Below, piece by piece: positions 24,015 to 32,523 of a stretch of DNA of 64,000 nt. Source of the stretch: Tabrizicola sp. (GTDB lineage Bacteria > Pseudomonadota > Alphaproteobacteria > Rhodobacterales > Rhodobacteraceae); NCBI RefSeq assembly GCF_016792905.1, contig NZ_JAEULP010000065.1:1-64000 (forward strand). The letters are read 5' to 3'. The position numbers and the translations under genes were made by a program. The notes under the pieces are model-generated. The model saw nothing but the letters and a program-made list of their open reading frames with translations, did not search any database and had not been told where the DNA came from. Each line of letters begins with the position of its first letter. Positions within the stretch are counted from its first letter, which is position 1.

Positions 24015-26021
24015 ATGCGCTGGATCGTCCGGGTCGGGGTAATGCTGGCGGGGATCGTCCTCGTGGCGGTCGGCCTGATGGCCATGGTCCCCTCTGAACG
24101 GATCGCCCAGGCGGTATCGGCCCAGTTCGAGGCGATGACGGGCCGCAAGATGACGCTTGTCGGCGAGGTGAAGCCTCGACTATGGCCTTCGCTCGGGGTG
24201 ACGACCGGGCCGGTCAGCATTGCCAATGCCGACTGGGCAGAGAGCGACCAACCGCTCTTCCGCGCCGAAAGCCTGTCGATCGACGTGAACCTTGGGGCGC
24301 TGATGGGGGGCGAGGTGAAGATCCTCGGCCTGTCCGCCGACCAGCCCGAGATCAACCTCGAACGCGACGAGCAGGGGCAGGCGAACTGGGTCTTTGCGGC
24401 CTCGTCCGTAGGCGAAGAGGGCGGTGTTCCTGCGGCTGCAACCGGGTTCACGCTGGACCAGGGCTCAATTACGGGCGGTTCCATCCGGTTCAACGACCGG
24501 CAGGCGGGGCGCCAGATCGCGCTGGACGATGTGGACGCAAGCCTTTCGATCCCCGATTTCTCCGGCCCGTTCACGCTGACCGCAACCGCACTTTCGGGCG
24601 GGCAGGCGGTGGCGCTGGACCTGAAGGGCGGGGCGTTCTCGGCCTTCGCGATGGGCCGGGTGGTGCCCCTGACCGCAAACTTGACGGCGGGCGGGTCCAG
24701 CCTGGCCTTCGACGGTCGCGGTGGCTATGCCCCGGTTGCGGCGGAAGGTGCATTTACGGCGAACCTGGCGGACCTTCCAGCGCTGGGCGCGCTGATGGGG
24801 GCAGAGCTGTCGCGCCCGAACGCGGGCCTGGGCCATGACAAGTTGCAGATCGGCGGCACCCTCACGATGGACGGAACGGGCGCCGCCTTCCTGCGCGGGG
24901 CAGAGATCGTGGCGGACCAGAACCAGGTCAAGGGCGACCTCGATCTTCTGCCGGGCGAGGCGCGCTACAAGCTGAAGGGACAACTCAGCGCCGGACCGAT
25001 CACCATCGGCACCGGCCCGGAAGGCGAGATGGGCGGAGGCCAGGCAGGCGGGATGGAGGCGGAGGGCTGGCCCACGGGCGAGATCGACGTGTCCGCCCTT
25101 GGCGCACTGGATGCCGAGATCGCCTTTGCGGCGCCTTCGGTCGATCTTGGCGTGCTGAAGCTGGGCCAGGCACGCGCGCTTATCACCATCGACCGGGCCC
25201 GCTCCGTGATCGACATCCGCGAGATGCAGGCCTACGAGGGCCAGATCACCGGGGATTTCGTCGTCAACGGCCGTGGCGGCCTGTCGGTTGGCGGGCGGCT
25301 GAATTTTGCGGGCCTGAAGACCCAGCCGCTGCTGATGGACCTTGCGGGCTGGGACCGCCTCGTGTCGACCGGGGACTTCGAGCTGGAGTTCCTGGGTGTC
25401 GGCAATTCAATCGACGCGATCATGAAAAGCCTGAAGGGCAAGGGGGCGCTGGAGTTGGGGCAGGGTGAGCTGCGGGGCCTCGATATCGCCGGGATGCTGA
25501 AGAACCTGGACCTGAACTATGTCGGCGAGGGGCAGAAGACGATCTTCGACGGGCTGGCGGGAACCTACACCATCGCCGGTGGGGTATTGTCGAACGGTGA
25601 CCTGAAGCTGGTGGCCCCCTATGTCACTGCCTCCGGCACGGGCGAGATCGGGCTGGGCGCGCGGACGTTGAACTATCGCCTGCGGCCCACCGCCCTTGCC
25701 GCCGAGGACGGGACCGGCGGGGTGATGGTGCCGCTTCTGATCACCGGGACCTGGGCCGATCCGAAGTTCCGGCTGGATCTGGAATCGATCGCCCGCGAGA
25801 AGATGGAGTCCGAGGCGAAGGCCGCAGCTGCCCGGCTGGAAGAGGAAGCCAAGGCCGCAGAGGCGGCGGCAAAGGCCGAGCTGGAACAGCGGCTGAAGGA
25901 AGAACTGGGGGTCGAGGTGGCCCCGGACGAATCGCTCGGCGATGCCGCGCAGCGCGGCGCGACCGACGCATTGGAGGACCAGGCCCGCAAGGCGCTGGAA
26001 GATATCCTGAACGGCAACTGA
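24015..26021 (+). CDS. AsmA-family envelope protein
   Basis: 668-residue AsmA-like protein: one N-terminal membrane segment (WIVRVGVMLAGIVLVAVGLMAM) followed by a large periplasmic part with the AsmA motifs RKMTLVGEVKPRLWPSLGVT and SIDVNLGALMGGEVKILGL near the start and a C-terminal AsmA_2 region (NLDLNYVGEGQKTIFDGLAGTY). The last ~110 residues are an Ala/Glu/Lys-rich predicted coiled coil (KAAAARLEEEAKAAEAAA). AsmA-like proteins are implicated in phospholipid transport between membranes. The start at 24015 is preferred over the ATG at 24003 because GGAGG lies five bases before it. Confidence 0.88.
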   Translation: MRWIVRVGVMLAGIVLVAVGLMAMVPSERIAQAVSAQFEAMTGRKMTLVGEVKPRLWPSLGVTTGPVSIANADWAESDQPLFRAESLSIDVNLGALMGGEVKILGLSADQPEINLERDEQGQANWVFAASSVGEEGGVPAAATGFTLDQGSITGGSIRFNDRQAGRQIALDDVDASLSIPDFSGPFTLTATALSGGQAVALDLKGGAFSAFAMGRVVPLTANLTAGGSSLAFDGRGGYAPVAAEGAFTANLADLPALGALMGAELSRPNAGLGHDKLQIGGTLTMDGTGAAFLRGAEIVADQNQVKGDLDLLPGEARYKLKGQLSAGPITIGTGPEGEMGGGQAGGMEAEGWPTGEIDVSALGALDAEIAFAAPSVDLGVLKLGQARALITIDRARSVIDIREMQAYEGQITGDFVVNGRGGLSVGGRLNFAGLKTQPLLMDLAGWDRLVSTGDFELEFLGVGNSIDAIMKSLKGKGALELGQGELRGLDIAGMLKNLDLNYVGEGQKTIFDGLAGTYTIAGGVLSNGDLKLVAPYVTASGTGEIGLGARTLNYRLRPTALAAEDGTGGVMVPLLITGTWADPKFRLDLESIAREKMESEAKAAAARLEEEAKAAEAAAKAELEQRLKEELGVEVAPDESLGDAAQRGATDALEDQARKALEDILNGN

Positions 26022-26093
26022 GGGATTGCACGTCGTGAAATGAGAACGCGCGGCCGACAGCCGCGCGCCTTGGCAGGGATTGCAGGCCCGACC

Positions 26094-26696
26094 TTACCGC
26101 CGCCGGTCGCGCCGGGCACTCATCGGCTGGAAGGCCACGCCGACATGGGCTTCGCAATAGGGCTTTCCGGGCAGGCTCGGCAGGCCGCAGAACCAGAAAT
26201 CCTCGGTCGCCGGGTCGCCGATGGGCCATTTGCAGGTCCGCTCGGTCAGCTCCATCAGGGTCAGCTTCCGCGCGCGTTTTTCCACTTCGCGGACCGAAGC
26301 CAGCGCCTCGGGGCTGATCTCGTTCAGGCTGGGTTGCGGCGGCAGCGGCTGGCCGGCCGGGATGATCGCCTTGCGGACCGGCAACGGCGTCACGTTCGAA
26401 GCCGGGGCTGCCGCTGCCGCAGGCGTTGCCGCGGGACGCGGGGTCTCGGCGCGCGGGGCGGGATCGGGCCGGGGCGCCGGTTCGGGTTTTGCAGCCGCTG
26501 CGGAAGGGGCGAGGGCTGGTGCGGCCTCGTCCTCGTCCTCCTTGCCGCCCACCCGGTTCGACAGGCCCAGCCGATGCACCTTGCCGATCACCGCATTGCG
26601 GGTCACGCCGCCCAGTTCCTTGGCGATCTGGCTGGCCGACTGGCCCTCGTTCCACATCCGCTTCAGCGTCTCGACGCGCTCGTCCGTCCAGGACAT
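26094..26696 (-). CDS. gcrA: GcrA cell-cycle regulator
   Basis: 200-residue GcrA-family transcription factor, which in Caulobacter works with sigma-70 at CcrM-methylated promoters. The N-terminal helix-turn-helix is intact: WTDERVETLKRMWNEGQSAS then IAKELGGVTRNAVIGKVHRLGL. A long Ala/Pro/Glu linker (about 50-125) leads to the conserved C-terminal domain with TCKWPIGDP, FWFCG and PYCEAHVGVAF, whose Cys residues are typical. GGAG precedes the start at 26696. The linker is longer and more Pro-rich than in Caulobacter. Confidence 0.95.
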   Translation of the reverse strand: MSWTDERVETLKRMWNEGQSASQIAKELGGVTRNAVIGKVHRLGLSNRVGGKEDEDEAAPALAPSAAAAKPEPAPRPDPAPRAETPRPAATPAAAAAPASNVTPLPVRKAIIPAGQPLPPQPSLNEISPEALASVREVEKRARKLTLMELTERTCKWPIGDPATEDFWFCGLPSLPGKPYCEAHVGVAFQPMSARRDRRR

Positions 26697-26928
26697 CCTG
26701 ATCTCCGCCTGTCTTGATTGCCCGGGCATACTATCCGTCCGGGGCAGGGGGCCGCAAGGGTGGCTCTTTTCGGGCCGACTTTGACCCTGTCTCCCCTTGT
26801 GCCGATGCCGGCCGGATACAGCGCAGGCTGGAGCCCGTCCGACAGCGGGGGACACCGGTTTTTTCGAAAGGCAGGCGATCACGGCAAAGCGAGGGCTTGT
26901 CTGGCGCTTCTGGTTGCTTCGACATGAT

Positions 26929-27864
26929 CTAGCGTGGCAGCCGCAAGGCCCGCGCCTCGGCATGGCGCACGATCGGGAAGGCCGCCCGGCGCCGAAGCAA
27001 CTCTTCCTCGGGAACGACAGCGGCAAGCCCGACCCGCTGCGCCGGATCCAGCGCCCCGAGCCCGGTGCTGCCGGGATGGAAGCTTTCCGAGAGCGCGTGC
27101 TCCGCCAGAATGACCTCATGCCGGTCGCACAGAAGAAGCACATACTCCACGCCACTGGCGGGCAGCACCATACGCGCGCCCTGATCGTCGACCAGCGCAA
27201 GCGCGGCCACAAGCACCCGATCCTCGCCAAAAAAAACCTCGGCCCGCCAGTCGTCGATCAGCATCCGCTGCTGCGGCGAGACCGACAGTGCGCGCCCGTT
27301 TCCGATGGTCCCGGGTGCAAATACCACTGGCCGCAATCCGGGATGTGCCAGCATCTCGATCAGTTCCACCCGCCGCCGCCCGACCCAGCGCAAAGGGCGC
27401 GAGCCGTTGGCGAGTGTCGTCACCGCGTCACCCGCCGCCAGGTCCTCTGCCGGGCGCGGACCATCGGGCGTGTCGATCAGAGTGCCGCGGACAAATCCAG
27501 TGAGATCCTCTGTCAGGTCGGCGCCGGCTGACGAGTAAGCGCTGCCGCCGGTCCAGGGTTGCGCGCTCGCCAGGGCTGTCGCCTTGCCGGAACAGCGGAT
27601 CAGGAACAGGCCCGGTCGCCCGGCAACCCGATCGACAGTAACCCGTGTCCCCGCCGGATGGAGCGCGCCCGACAGGTCGGCCGCATCGGCCAAGACCAGA
27701 CCATCCGGCCCCTCGATCAGGGCCAACGCGACAGGCTCAGCGCCAGCCCGCAGCACCGGCGCCGCCTCCGCCAGCCGCGCTTGCCAGCCCTTCGAGACTG
27801 TCGGCCTCGACATGATCATCTGGTCCAGCGCATGGACGCCGACAGTGATGCGCTCAGAAACCAT
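26929..27864 (-). CDS. Hint (hedgehog/intein-like) domain protein
   Basis: 311-residue protein whose central/C-terminal part is a Hint_2-type domain: FVRGTLIDTPDGPRPAEDLA, AAGDAVTTLANGSRPLRWVG and later SPQQRMLIDDWRAEVFFG and VEYVLLLCDRHEVILAEHALS. In this family the first strand usually carries a Cys or Ser nucleophile; here the residue before the domain is not a clear Cys, so self-splicing or autoprocessing is doubtful. The N-terminal ~130 residues have no recognisable domain. Such proteins are abundant in Rhodobacterales and their function is largely unknown. It is monocistronic, 232 bases from gcrA and divergent from argD. Confidence 0.8.
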   Translation of the reverse strand: MVSERITVGVHALDQMIMSRPTVSKGWQARLAEAAPVLRAGAEPVALALIEGPDGLVLADAADLSGALHPAGTRVTVDRVAGRPGLFLIRCSGKATALASAQPWTGGSAYSSAGADLTEDLTGFVRGTLIDTPDGPRPAEDLAAGDAVTTLANGSRPLRWVGRRRVELIEMLAHPGLRPVVFAPGTIGNGRALSVSPQQRMLIDDWRAEVFFGEDRVLVAALALVDDQGARMVLPASGVEYVLLLCDRHEVILAEHALSESFHPGSTGLGALDPAQRVGLAAVVPEEELLRRRAAFPIVRHAEARALRLPR

Positions 27865-28210
27865 GCCCTGTCCAGAACCCTCGGCTGTCCGCGGCCTGCG
27901 CCCCGGCGGGAACCGCGCGCACCTTCCCCGATCCTGCCTTGCCAGCGTTTACAGGTCATTGCCAGAAAAAAACGGCAGGCCCCGGCCCGGGTGCGCGGCC
28001 CCGCGGAAAACCGCTTTACCAAGGCGCGCATTCCCGCTACTCACGCCCCATGACCGCTGGACCCCGCCATATTCCTGCCTCGCGCCGACGCCGTCGCGCC
28101 TGACGCCTGTCCCGCCGTCATGGGCGCAATTGCGCCTGTCCTCTCCCCAAGTTGACTCCCTGCCTGCCCTCGGGCACCCATTGGCTTTCACCATGCAAGG
28201 ACCCTGTTCC
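27865..28210. other. gap between the Hint gene and argD
   Basis: 346 bases without a credible gene. It has GC-rich, low-information sequence, an A-rich patch near 27966, and a TTGACT (28152-28157) 54 bases before the argD start that could be a -35 element, though no good -10 follows. Small in-frame stretches upstream of argD show no protein similarity and no ribosome-binding site. I see no riboswitch that I can name. Confidence 0.5.
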
Positions 28211-29401
28211 ATGATCCCCTCTGTCCTGCCGACCTACAACCGCGCGCCCATCGCCTTCATCAGGGGCGAGGGCAGCTGGCTCTGGGCGGAAGACGGGCGC
28301 CGATACCTCGACCTCGGCTCGGGTATCGCGGTGAACGCGCTGGGTCACGCCCATCCGGCTCTCGTCGCGACGCTGACCGAACAGGCAGGCAAGCTCTGGC
28401 ATGTCTCGAATGTCTACACGATCCCCGAGCAGGAGCGCCTGGCGCAGCTTCTGACCGAAAACACCTTCGCCGACACGGTGTTCTTCACCAATTCCGGCAC
28501 CGAGACCGCCGAACTGGCGATCAAGATGGCGCGCAAGTTCCACTACGACGCAGGCCACCCCGAGCGGATCGGGATCGTCGCCTTCGAGGGCGCCTTCCAC
28601 GGCCGTTCCACCGGCGCCATCGCGGCTGCGGGATCGGAAAAGATGGTCAAGGGCTTCGGGCCCCTGATGCCCGGTTTCGTCCAGCTGAAATGGCCGGCCT
28701 CCGAGGCCGATCTCGCCGCAGTCCGCGCCGACATCACCGACCAGACCTGCGCCGTGATCATCGAGCCGATCCAGGGCGAGGGCGGTATCCGCAGCGCCGA
28801 CGATGCCTTCCTGAAGCTCCTGCGCCAGCGCTGCGATGAAACCGGCACGCTCCTCATCTTCGACGAGGTGCAATGCGGCATGGGCCGGACCGGTCGCCTT
28901 TTCGCGCATGAATGGGCAGGTGTGACCCCCGACATCATGATGGTCGCCAAGGGCATCGGCGGCGGCTTCCCCCTGGGCGCGGTGCTGGCCACCGAACGCG
29001 CCGCTTCGGGCATGACGGCTGGCACGCATGGGTCGACCTATGGCGGCAACCCCCTCGGCTGTGCCGTGGGCGCGAAAGTGACCGAGATCATCGCCGATCC
29101 CGCCTTCCTGGCCGAGGTCGCCCGCAAGGGCGCGCTGATGCGCCAGGGGCTGGAAAGCCTGGTCGCCGGCCATCCGACTGTGTTCGAGGCGGTGCGGGGT
29201 GAGGGGCTGATGCTGGGCCTCAAGTGCAAGCCCGCTCCTGCCGACGTGGTGAAGGCGGGCTATGACGCGGGCATCCTTACAGTGGCCGCAGCCGACAACG
29301 TGTTGCGCCTGCTGCCTGCGCTCAACATCCCCGACGCCGAAATCGCCGAGGCGCTCACCCGCCTTGACCGGACGGCCACCACCCTGGAACAAGCCGCCTG
29401 A
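28211..29401 (+). CDS. argD: acetylornithine / succinyldiaminopimelate aminotransferase
   Basis: PLP-dependent class III aminotransferase of arginine (and often lysine) biosynthesis; transfers the amino group of glutamate to N-acetylglutamate semialdehyde. The 396 residues show the family landmarks: FFTNSGTETAELAIKMARKF, EPIQGEGGIR, IFDEVQCGMGRTG and the PLP lysine in MVAKGIGGGFPLGA, then GTHGSTYGGNPLGCAV. Length is standard. ATG at 28211 gives the normal N-terminus (MIPSVLPTYNRAPIAF). argF follows 72 bases later, an arrangement frequent in alphaproteobacteria. Confidence 0.96.
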   Translation: MIPSVLPTYNRAPIAFIRGEGSWLWAEDGRRYLDLGSGIAVNALGHAHPALVATLTEQAGKLWHVSNVYTIPEQERLAQLLTENTFADTVFFTNSGTETAELAIKMARKFHYDAGHPERIGIVAFEGAFHGRSTGAIAAAGSEKMVKGFGPLMPGFVQLKWPASEADLAAVRADITDQTCAVIIEPIQGEGGIRSADDAFLKLLRQRCDETGTLLIFDEVQCGMGRTGRLFAHEWAGVTPDIMMVAKGIGGGFPLGAVLATERAASGMTAGTHGSTYGGNPLGCAVGAKVTEIIADPAFLAEVARKGALMRQGLESLVAGHPTVFEAVRGEGLMLGLKCKPAPADVVKAGYDAGILTVAAADNVLRLLPALNIPDAEIAEALTRLDRTATTLEQAA

Positions 29402-29430
29402 ATTCATACTGGTCCAAATATCCTGGGGGT

Positions 29431-29449
29431 CCGGGGGCAAGGCCCCTGG
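29431..29449. repeat. small GC-rich hairpin between argD and argF
   Basis: CCGGGGGC-AAG-GCCCCTGG forms an 8-bp stem with one G-T pair. It lies in the sequence AATATCCTGGGGGTCCGGGG, of a type I recall as recurring between genes in Rhodobacterales genomes. It may be a small dispersed repeat or a weak terminator; no T-run follows. Confidence 0.45.
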
Positions 29450-29473
29450 CCGTCAGTCAAAAAGCGAAACGAA

Positions 29474-30400
29474 ATGAACCACTTCCTCGACATCCACAAA
29501 ACGACCCCCGCTGACCTGCGGGCCATGATCGACAACGCGCAGGCCATGAAGACCGCCCGCAACGGCCGCCCGAAGGGCACGCCCGACGATGACCAGCCCC
29601 TGAAGGGGCAGATGGTCGCGCTGATCTTCGAGAAACCCTCGACCCGCACCCGCGTCAGTTTCGACGTGGGCGTCCGCCAGATGGGCGGCGAGACCATGGT
29701 CCTCTCCGGCAAGGAGATGCAGCTCGGCCACGGCGAGACCATCGCCGACACGGCCCGCGTCCTGTCGCGCTACGTCGACCTGATCATGATCCGCACCTTC
29801 GAGGAAGCGACCCTTCTGGAGATGGCCGAACACGCCACCGTCCCGGTGATCAACGGCCTCACGAACCGCACCCATCCCTGCCAGATCATGGCCGACGTGA
29901 TGACCTACGAGGAGCATCGCGGGCCGATCAAGGGCAAGAAGGTGGTCTGGTGCGGCGACGGCAACAACGTCGCGGCCAGCTTCCTGCATGCCGCCGGGCA
30001 GTTCGGCTTCGACTTCACCTTCACTGGGCCGGAAACCCTGGACCCGGAGGACAAGTTCGTCGCCTTCGCCCGCGGGAAGGGCTCGAAGATCACCATCCAG
30101 CGCGACCCCTTCACCGCAGTCGAAGGGGCCGACCTGGTGGTCACCGACACCTGGGTCTCGATGCACGATCCCGAATCCGCCAAGGAACGCCGCCACAACC
30201 AGCTCCGGCCCTATCAGGTGAACGAGCAGCTGATGAGCCGGGCCAGGCCCGACGCGCTGTTCATGCATTGCCTGCCCGCGCATCGCAACGACGAGGCGAC
30301 GAGCGCAGTGATGGACGGCCCGCATTCAGTGATCTTCGATGAGGCCGAAAACCGCCTGCACGCGCAGAAGGCCGTCATGCGCTGGTGCCTCGGCGTCTGA
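29474..30400 (+). CDS. argF: ornithine carbamoyltransferase
   Basis: Condenses ornithine with carbamoyl phosphate to citrulline in arginine synthesis. The 308-residue enzyme has the carbamoyl-phosphate motif [15 protein letters not shown] (about 50-64), [15 protein letters not shown], the ornithine-binding loop VSMHDPES and the catalytic [13 protein letters not shown]. Length and motifs are typical of anabolic OTCase. ATG at 29474 follows AGCGAAACGAA, a weak ribosome-binding site, which may mean partial coupling to argD. The next gene is separated by a hairpin. Confidence 0.97.
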   Translation: MNHFLDIHKTTPADLRAMIDNAQAMKTARNGRPKGTPDDDQPLKGQMVALIFEKPSTRTRVSFDVGVRQMGGETMVLSGKEMQLGHGETIADTARVLSRYVDLIMIRTFEEATLLEMAEHATVPVINGLTNRTHPCQIMADVMTYEEHRGPIKGKKVVWCGDGNNVAASFLHAAGQFGFDFTFTGPETLDPEDKFVAFARGKGSKITIQRDPFTAVEGADLVVTDTWVSMHDPESAKERRHNQLRPYQVNEQLMSRARPDALFMHCLPAHRNDEATSAVMDGPHSVIFDEAENRLHAQKAVMRWCLGV

Positions 30401-30409
30401 CCGCGTAGT

Positions 30410-30444
30410 CCGGGGCGGTCCCGTTTGACTTTGCACCGCCCCGG
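30410..30444 (+). terminator. inverted repeat downstream of argF
   Basis: CCGGGGCGGT (30410-30419) and ACCGCCCCGG (30435-30444) form a perfect 10-bp stem with a 15-base loop that contains TTGACT (30425-30430). No T-run follows, so it could be a Rho-independent-like pause or an mRNA 3-prime stabiliser for argDF. The TTGACT in the loop might be a -35 element for the decarboxylase gene. Confidence 0.35.
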
Positions 30445-30490
30445 GCGCAGCCTACCGGCATTTGATCCCTTGCATTTGCCGGAGCCGCCC

Positions 30491-31945
30491 ATGGACACCC
30501 GTTCCCACATTTCGCTTGACCCCGACGACTGGTCCGAAACCCGGGCGCTTGCACATCGCATCGTCGATGACGCGATTGCCGGGCTTGGCGGATTGCGCGA
30601 CCGCCCGGTCTGGCAGCCAATGCCGGACACGGTCCGCGAAACCTTCCGGTCGCCCGTGCCGTTGCAGCCGACGCCTCTCGCCGACATCTACGACGACCTT
30701 GGCGCCACGATCCTGCGCTATCCGATGGGCAACACTCATCCCCGCTTCTTCGCCTGGTACATGGGCGGCAGCAACTTCACCGGCGCACTCGGCGATTTCC
30801 TTGCCGCCATCGAGGGCTCGAACCTTGGCGGCGGCGACACCGCGGCAGCGGCGGCCGACGGGCAGGTGGTTGACTGGCTGCGGCAGATGATGGGCTTTCC
30901 CGATGCTGCGGGGGGCACGCTGACCTCGGGCGGGTCGATGGCGAACATGGTAGGGCTGACGGTCGCACGGAACGCCATGGCGGGCGTCGACGTTCGGGCG
31001 GACGGGATCACCGACCTGCCGCAACCGCTGCGCTTCTACGCCTCCGACCAGGTGCATTCCGCGCACCAGAAGGCGGTCGAGGCGCTGGGCCTTGGCCACA
31101 AGGCGCTGCGGCAGGTGCCGACGGATGCGGCGTTCCGCATGGATGTTAACGCCCTCGCCGCGATGATCGCCGAGGACCGGGCGGCGGGCCGTCGCCCGGC
31201 CTGCGTCATCGCCACGGCTGGCACGACCAGCACCGGCTCGATCGACGACCTGCCCGCCGTCGCCGCGCTTTGCCGGCGTGAGGGGCTGTGGCTGCACATC
31301 GACGGTTGCATCGGCGCCTTCCTGCGGATCGCGCCGGAAAACCGCCAGCTCGTCGAAGGGATCGATCTCGCCGATAGCCTTGCTCTCGACCCGCACAAAT
31401 GGTTGCAGACGCCGTTCGAGTGCGGCTGCGCCCTCGTCCGCGACCGCCGCCAGCTGTTCGAGACCTTCAACCTGCATGGCGACTACCTGCAGGTGCAGGC
31501 GCGAGGCATCGCTGCCGCCGAATTCCTGGGCGACTACGGGTTCGAACTGTCGCGCAGCTTCAAGGCACTGAAGCTATGGATGTCGCTGCGCGAACATGGC
31601 GTGGAAAGGTTCGGCGCGCTGGTCGACCAGCACATCGGCATGGCCCGGGCCATGGCCGAACGCATTGCCGCGGAGCCCAGGCTGGAGCTGATGGCCCCCG
31701 TCGCCATCAACATCGTCTGTTTCCGCTATCGCGGGGCCGTCGGCAGCGAGGCAGAGCTTCGTGCGCTCAACACCGAGATCATGCTCCGCATCCAGGAAAG
31801 CGGCGTCGCCATGCCGACCGACACCACCCTGCACGGCCGCCACTCCTTGCGTGCGGCGATCAACAACCACCGCACGAGGCCCGAGGACCTTGATCTTCTG
31901 CTCGACGAAGTCCTGCGCCATGGTATGGCATTGCAGGGCTGCTGA
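30491..31945 (+). CDS. PLP-dependent group II amino-acid decarboxylase
   Basis: 484-residue fold-type I decarboxylase of the aromatic-L-amino-acid / glutamate decarboxylase group. Landmarks: NTHPRFFAWYMGG near the N-terminus, TSGGSMANMVGL (phosphate-binding region), ATAGTTSTGSIDDL, the LHIDGCIGAF segment with the PLP-binding Asp, and the Schiff-base lysine in DPHKWLQTPFECG. The substrate amino acid (aromatic, glutamate or a diamino acid) cannot be chosen from these motifs. The start at 30491 is taken for the GGAG 10 bases upstream; longer in-frame reading to 30425 lacks one. Confidence 0.88.
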   Translation: MDTRSHISLDPDDWSETRALAHRIVDDAIAGLGGLRDRPVWQPMPDTVRETFRSPVPLQPTPLADIYDDLGATILRYPMGNTHPRFFAWYMGGSNFTGALGDFLAAIEGSNLGGGDTAAAAADGQVVDWLRQMMGFPDAAGGTLTSGGSMANMVGLTVARNAMAGVDVRADGITDLPQPLRFYASDQVHSAHQKAVEALGLGHKALRQVPTDAAFRMDVNALAAMIAEDRAAGRRPACVIATAGTTSTGSIDDLPAVAALCRREGLWLHIDGCIGAFLRIAPENRQLVEGIDLADSLALDPHKWLQTPFECGCALVRDRRQLFETFNLHGDYLQVQARGIAAAEFLGDYGFELSRSFKALKLWMSLREHGVERFGALVDQHIGMARAMAERIAAEPRLELMAPVAINIVCFRYRGAVGSEAELRALNTEIMLRIQESGVAMPTDTTLHGRHSLRAAINNHRTRPEDLDLLLDEVLRHGMALQGC

Positions 31946-32016
31946 CACCGCAGTCGCCCCCTTGGCATTCCCGCCCGCATCGGCCACCTTGGCTGCACCG
32001 CCAAAGGGAGGCCCCC

Positions 32017-32511
32017 ATGCACCGCCGTTCCGTCGCCGTCTTCGACCGTTTCCTGTCCGCCCTCGCCGTGATCCTCGACAAGGCCGAGGCGCATTGCGAG
32101 GCGAAGAAGATCAAGCCCGAGGTCATCCTCGCCGCCCGGCTTTTCCCTGACATGTTTCCCCTGGCGCGCCAGGTCCAGTTGGCCTGCGATTTCGCCGCGC
32201 GCGGCGCGGCGCGGCTTGCCGGGGCAGAGCCGAAGGGCTTTCCCGACACCGAGACCAGCTTTGCCGAGCTGAGGGACCGCATCGCGGCGGCGCGCGGCTA
32301 CATGGGCAGTTTCCAGAAGGCCGATTTCGCCCATGCGGACGCCCGCGAGGTGCACTTCAAGGCCGGGGGCCGCGACATGATGCTGAAGGGCGACGAGTTC
32401 CTGTCCTTCTATTCCCTGCCGCAGTTCTTCTTCCACGTCACCACCGCCTACGACATCCTGCGCGCGAACGGGGTGGAGCTGGGCAAGCGCGACTACATGG
32501 GCGCGCCCTGA
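32017..32511 (+). CDS. DUF1993-family protein
   Basis: 164-residue helical protein of the DUF1993 family, probably related to DinB-like four-helix bundles; function unknown. Family segments visible are FDRFLSALAVILDKAEAH, PEVILAARLFPDMFPLARQV, SFAELRDRIAAARGYM and the C-terminal YSLPQFFFHVTTAYDILRAN and GKRDYMG. Length is normal. The ATG at 32017 follows AAAGGGAGGCCCCC, a strong ribosome-binding site. It is convergent with the MFS gene 12 bases away. Confidence 0.85.
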   Translation: MHRRSVAVFDRFLSALAVILDKAEAHCEAKKIKPEVILAARLFPDMFPLARQVQLACDFAARGAARLAGAEPKGFPDTETSFAELRDRIAAARGYMGSFQKADFAHADAREVHFKAGGRDMMLKGDEFLSFYSLPQFFFHVTTAYDILRANGVELGKRDYMGAP

Positions 32512-32523
32512 TCTGACGCCGGA

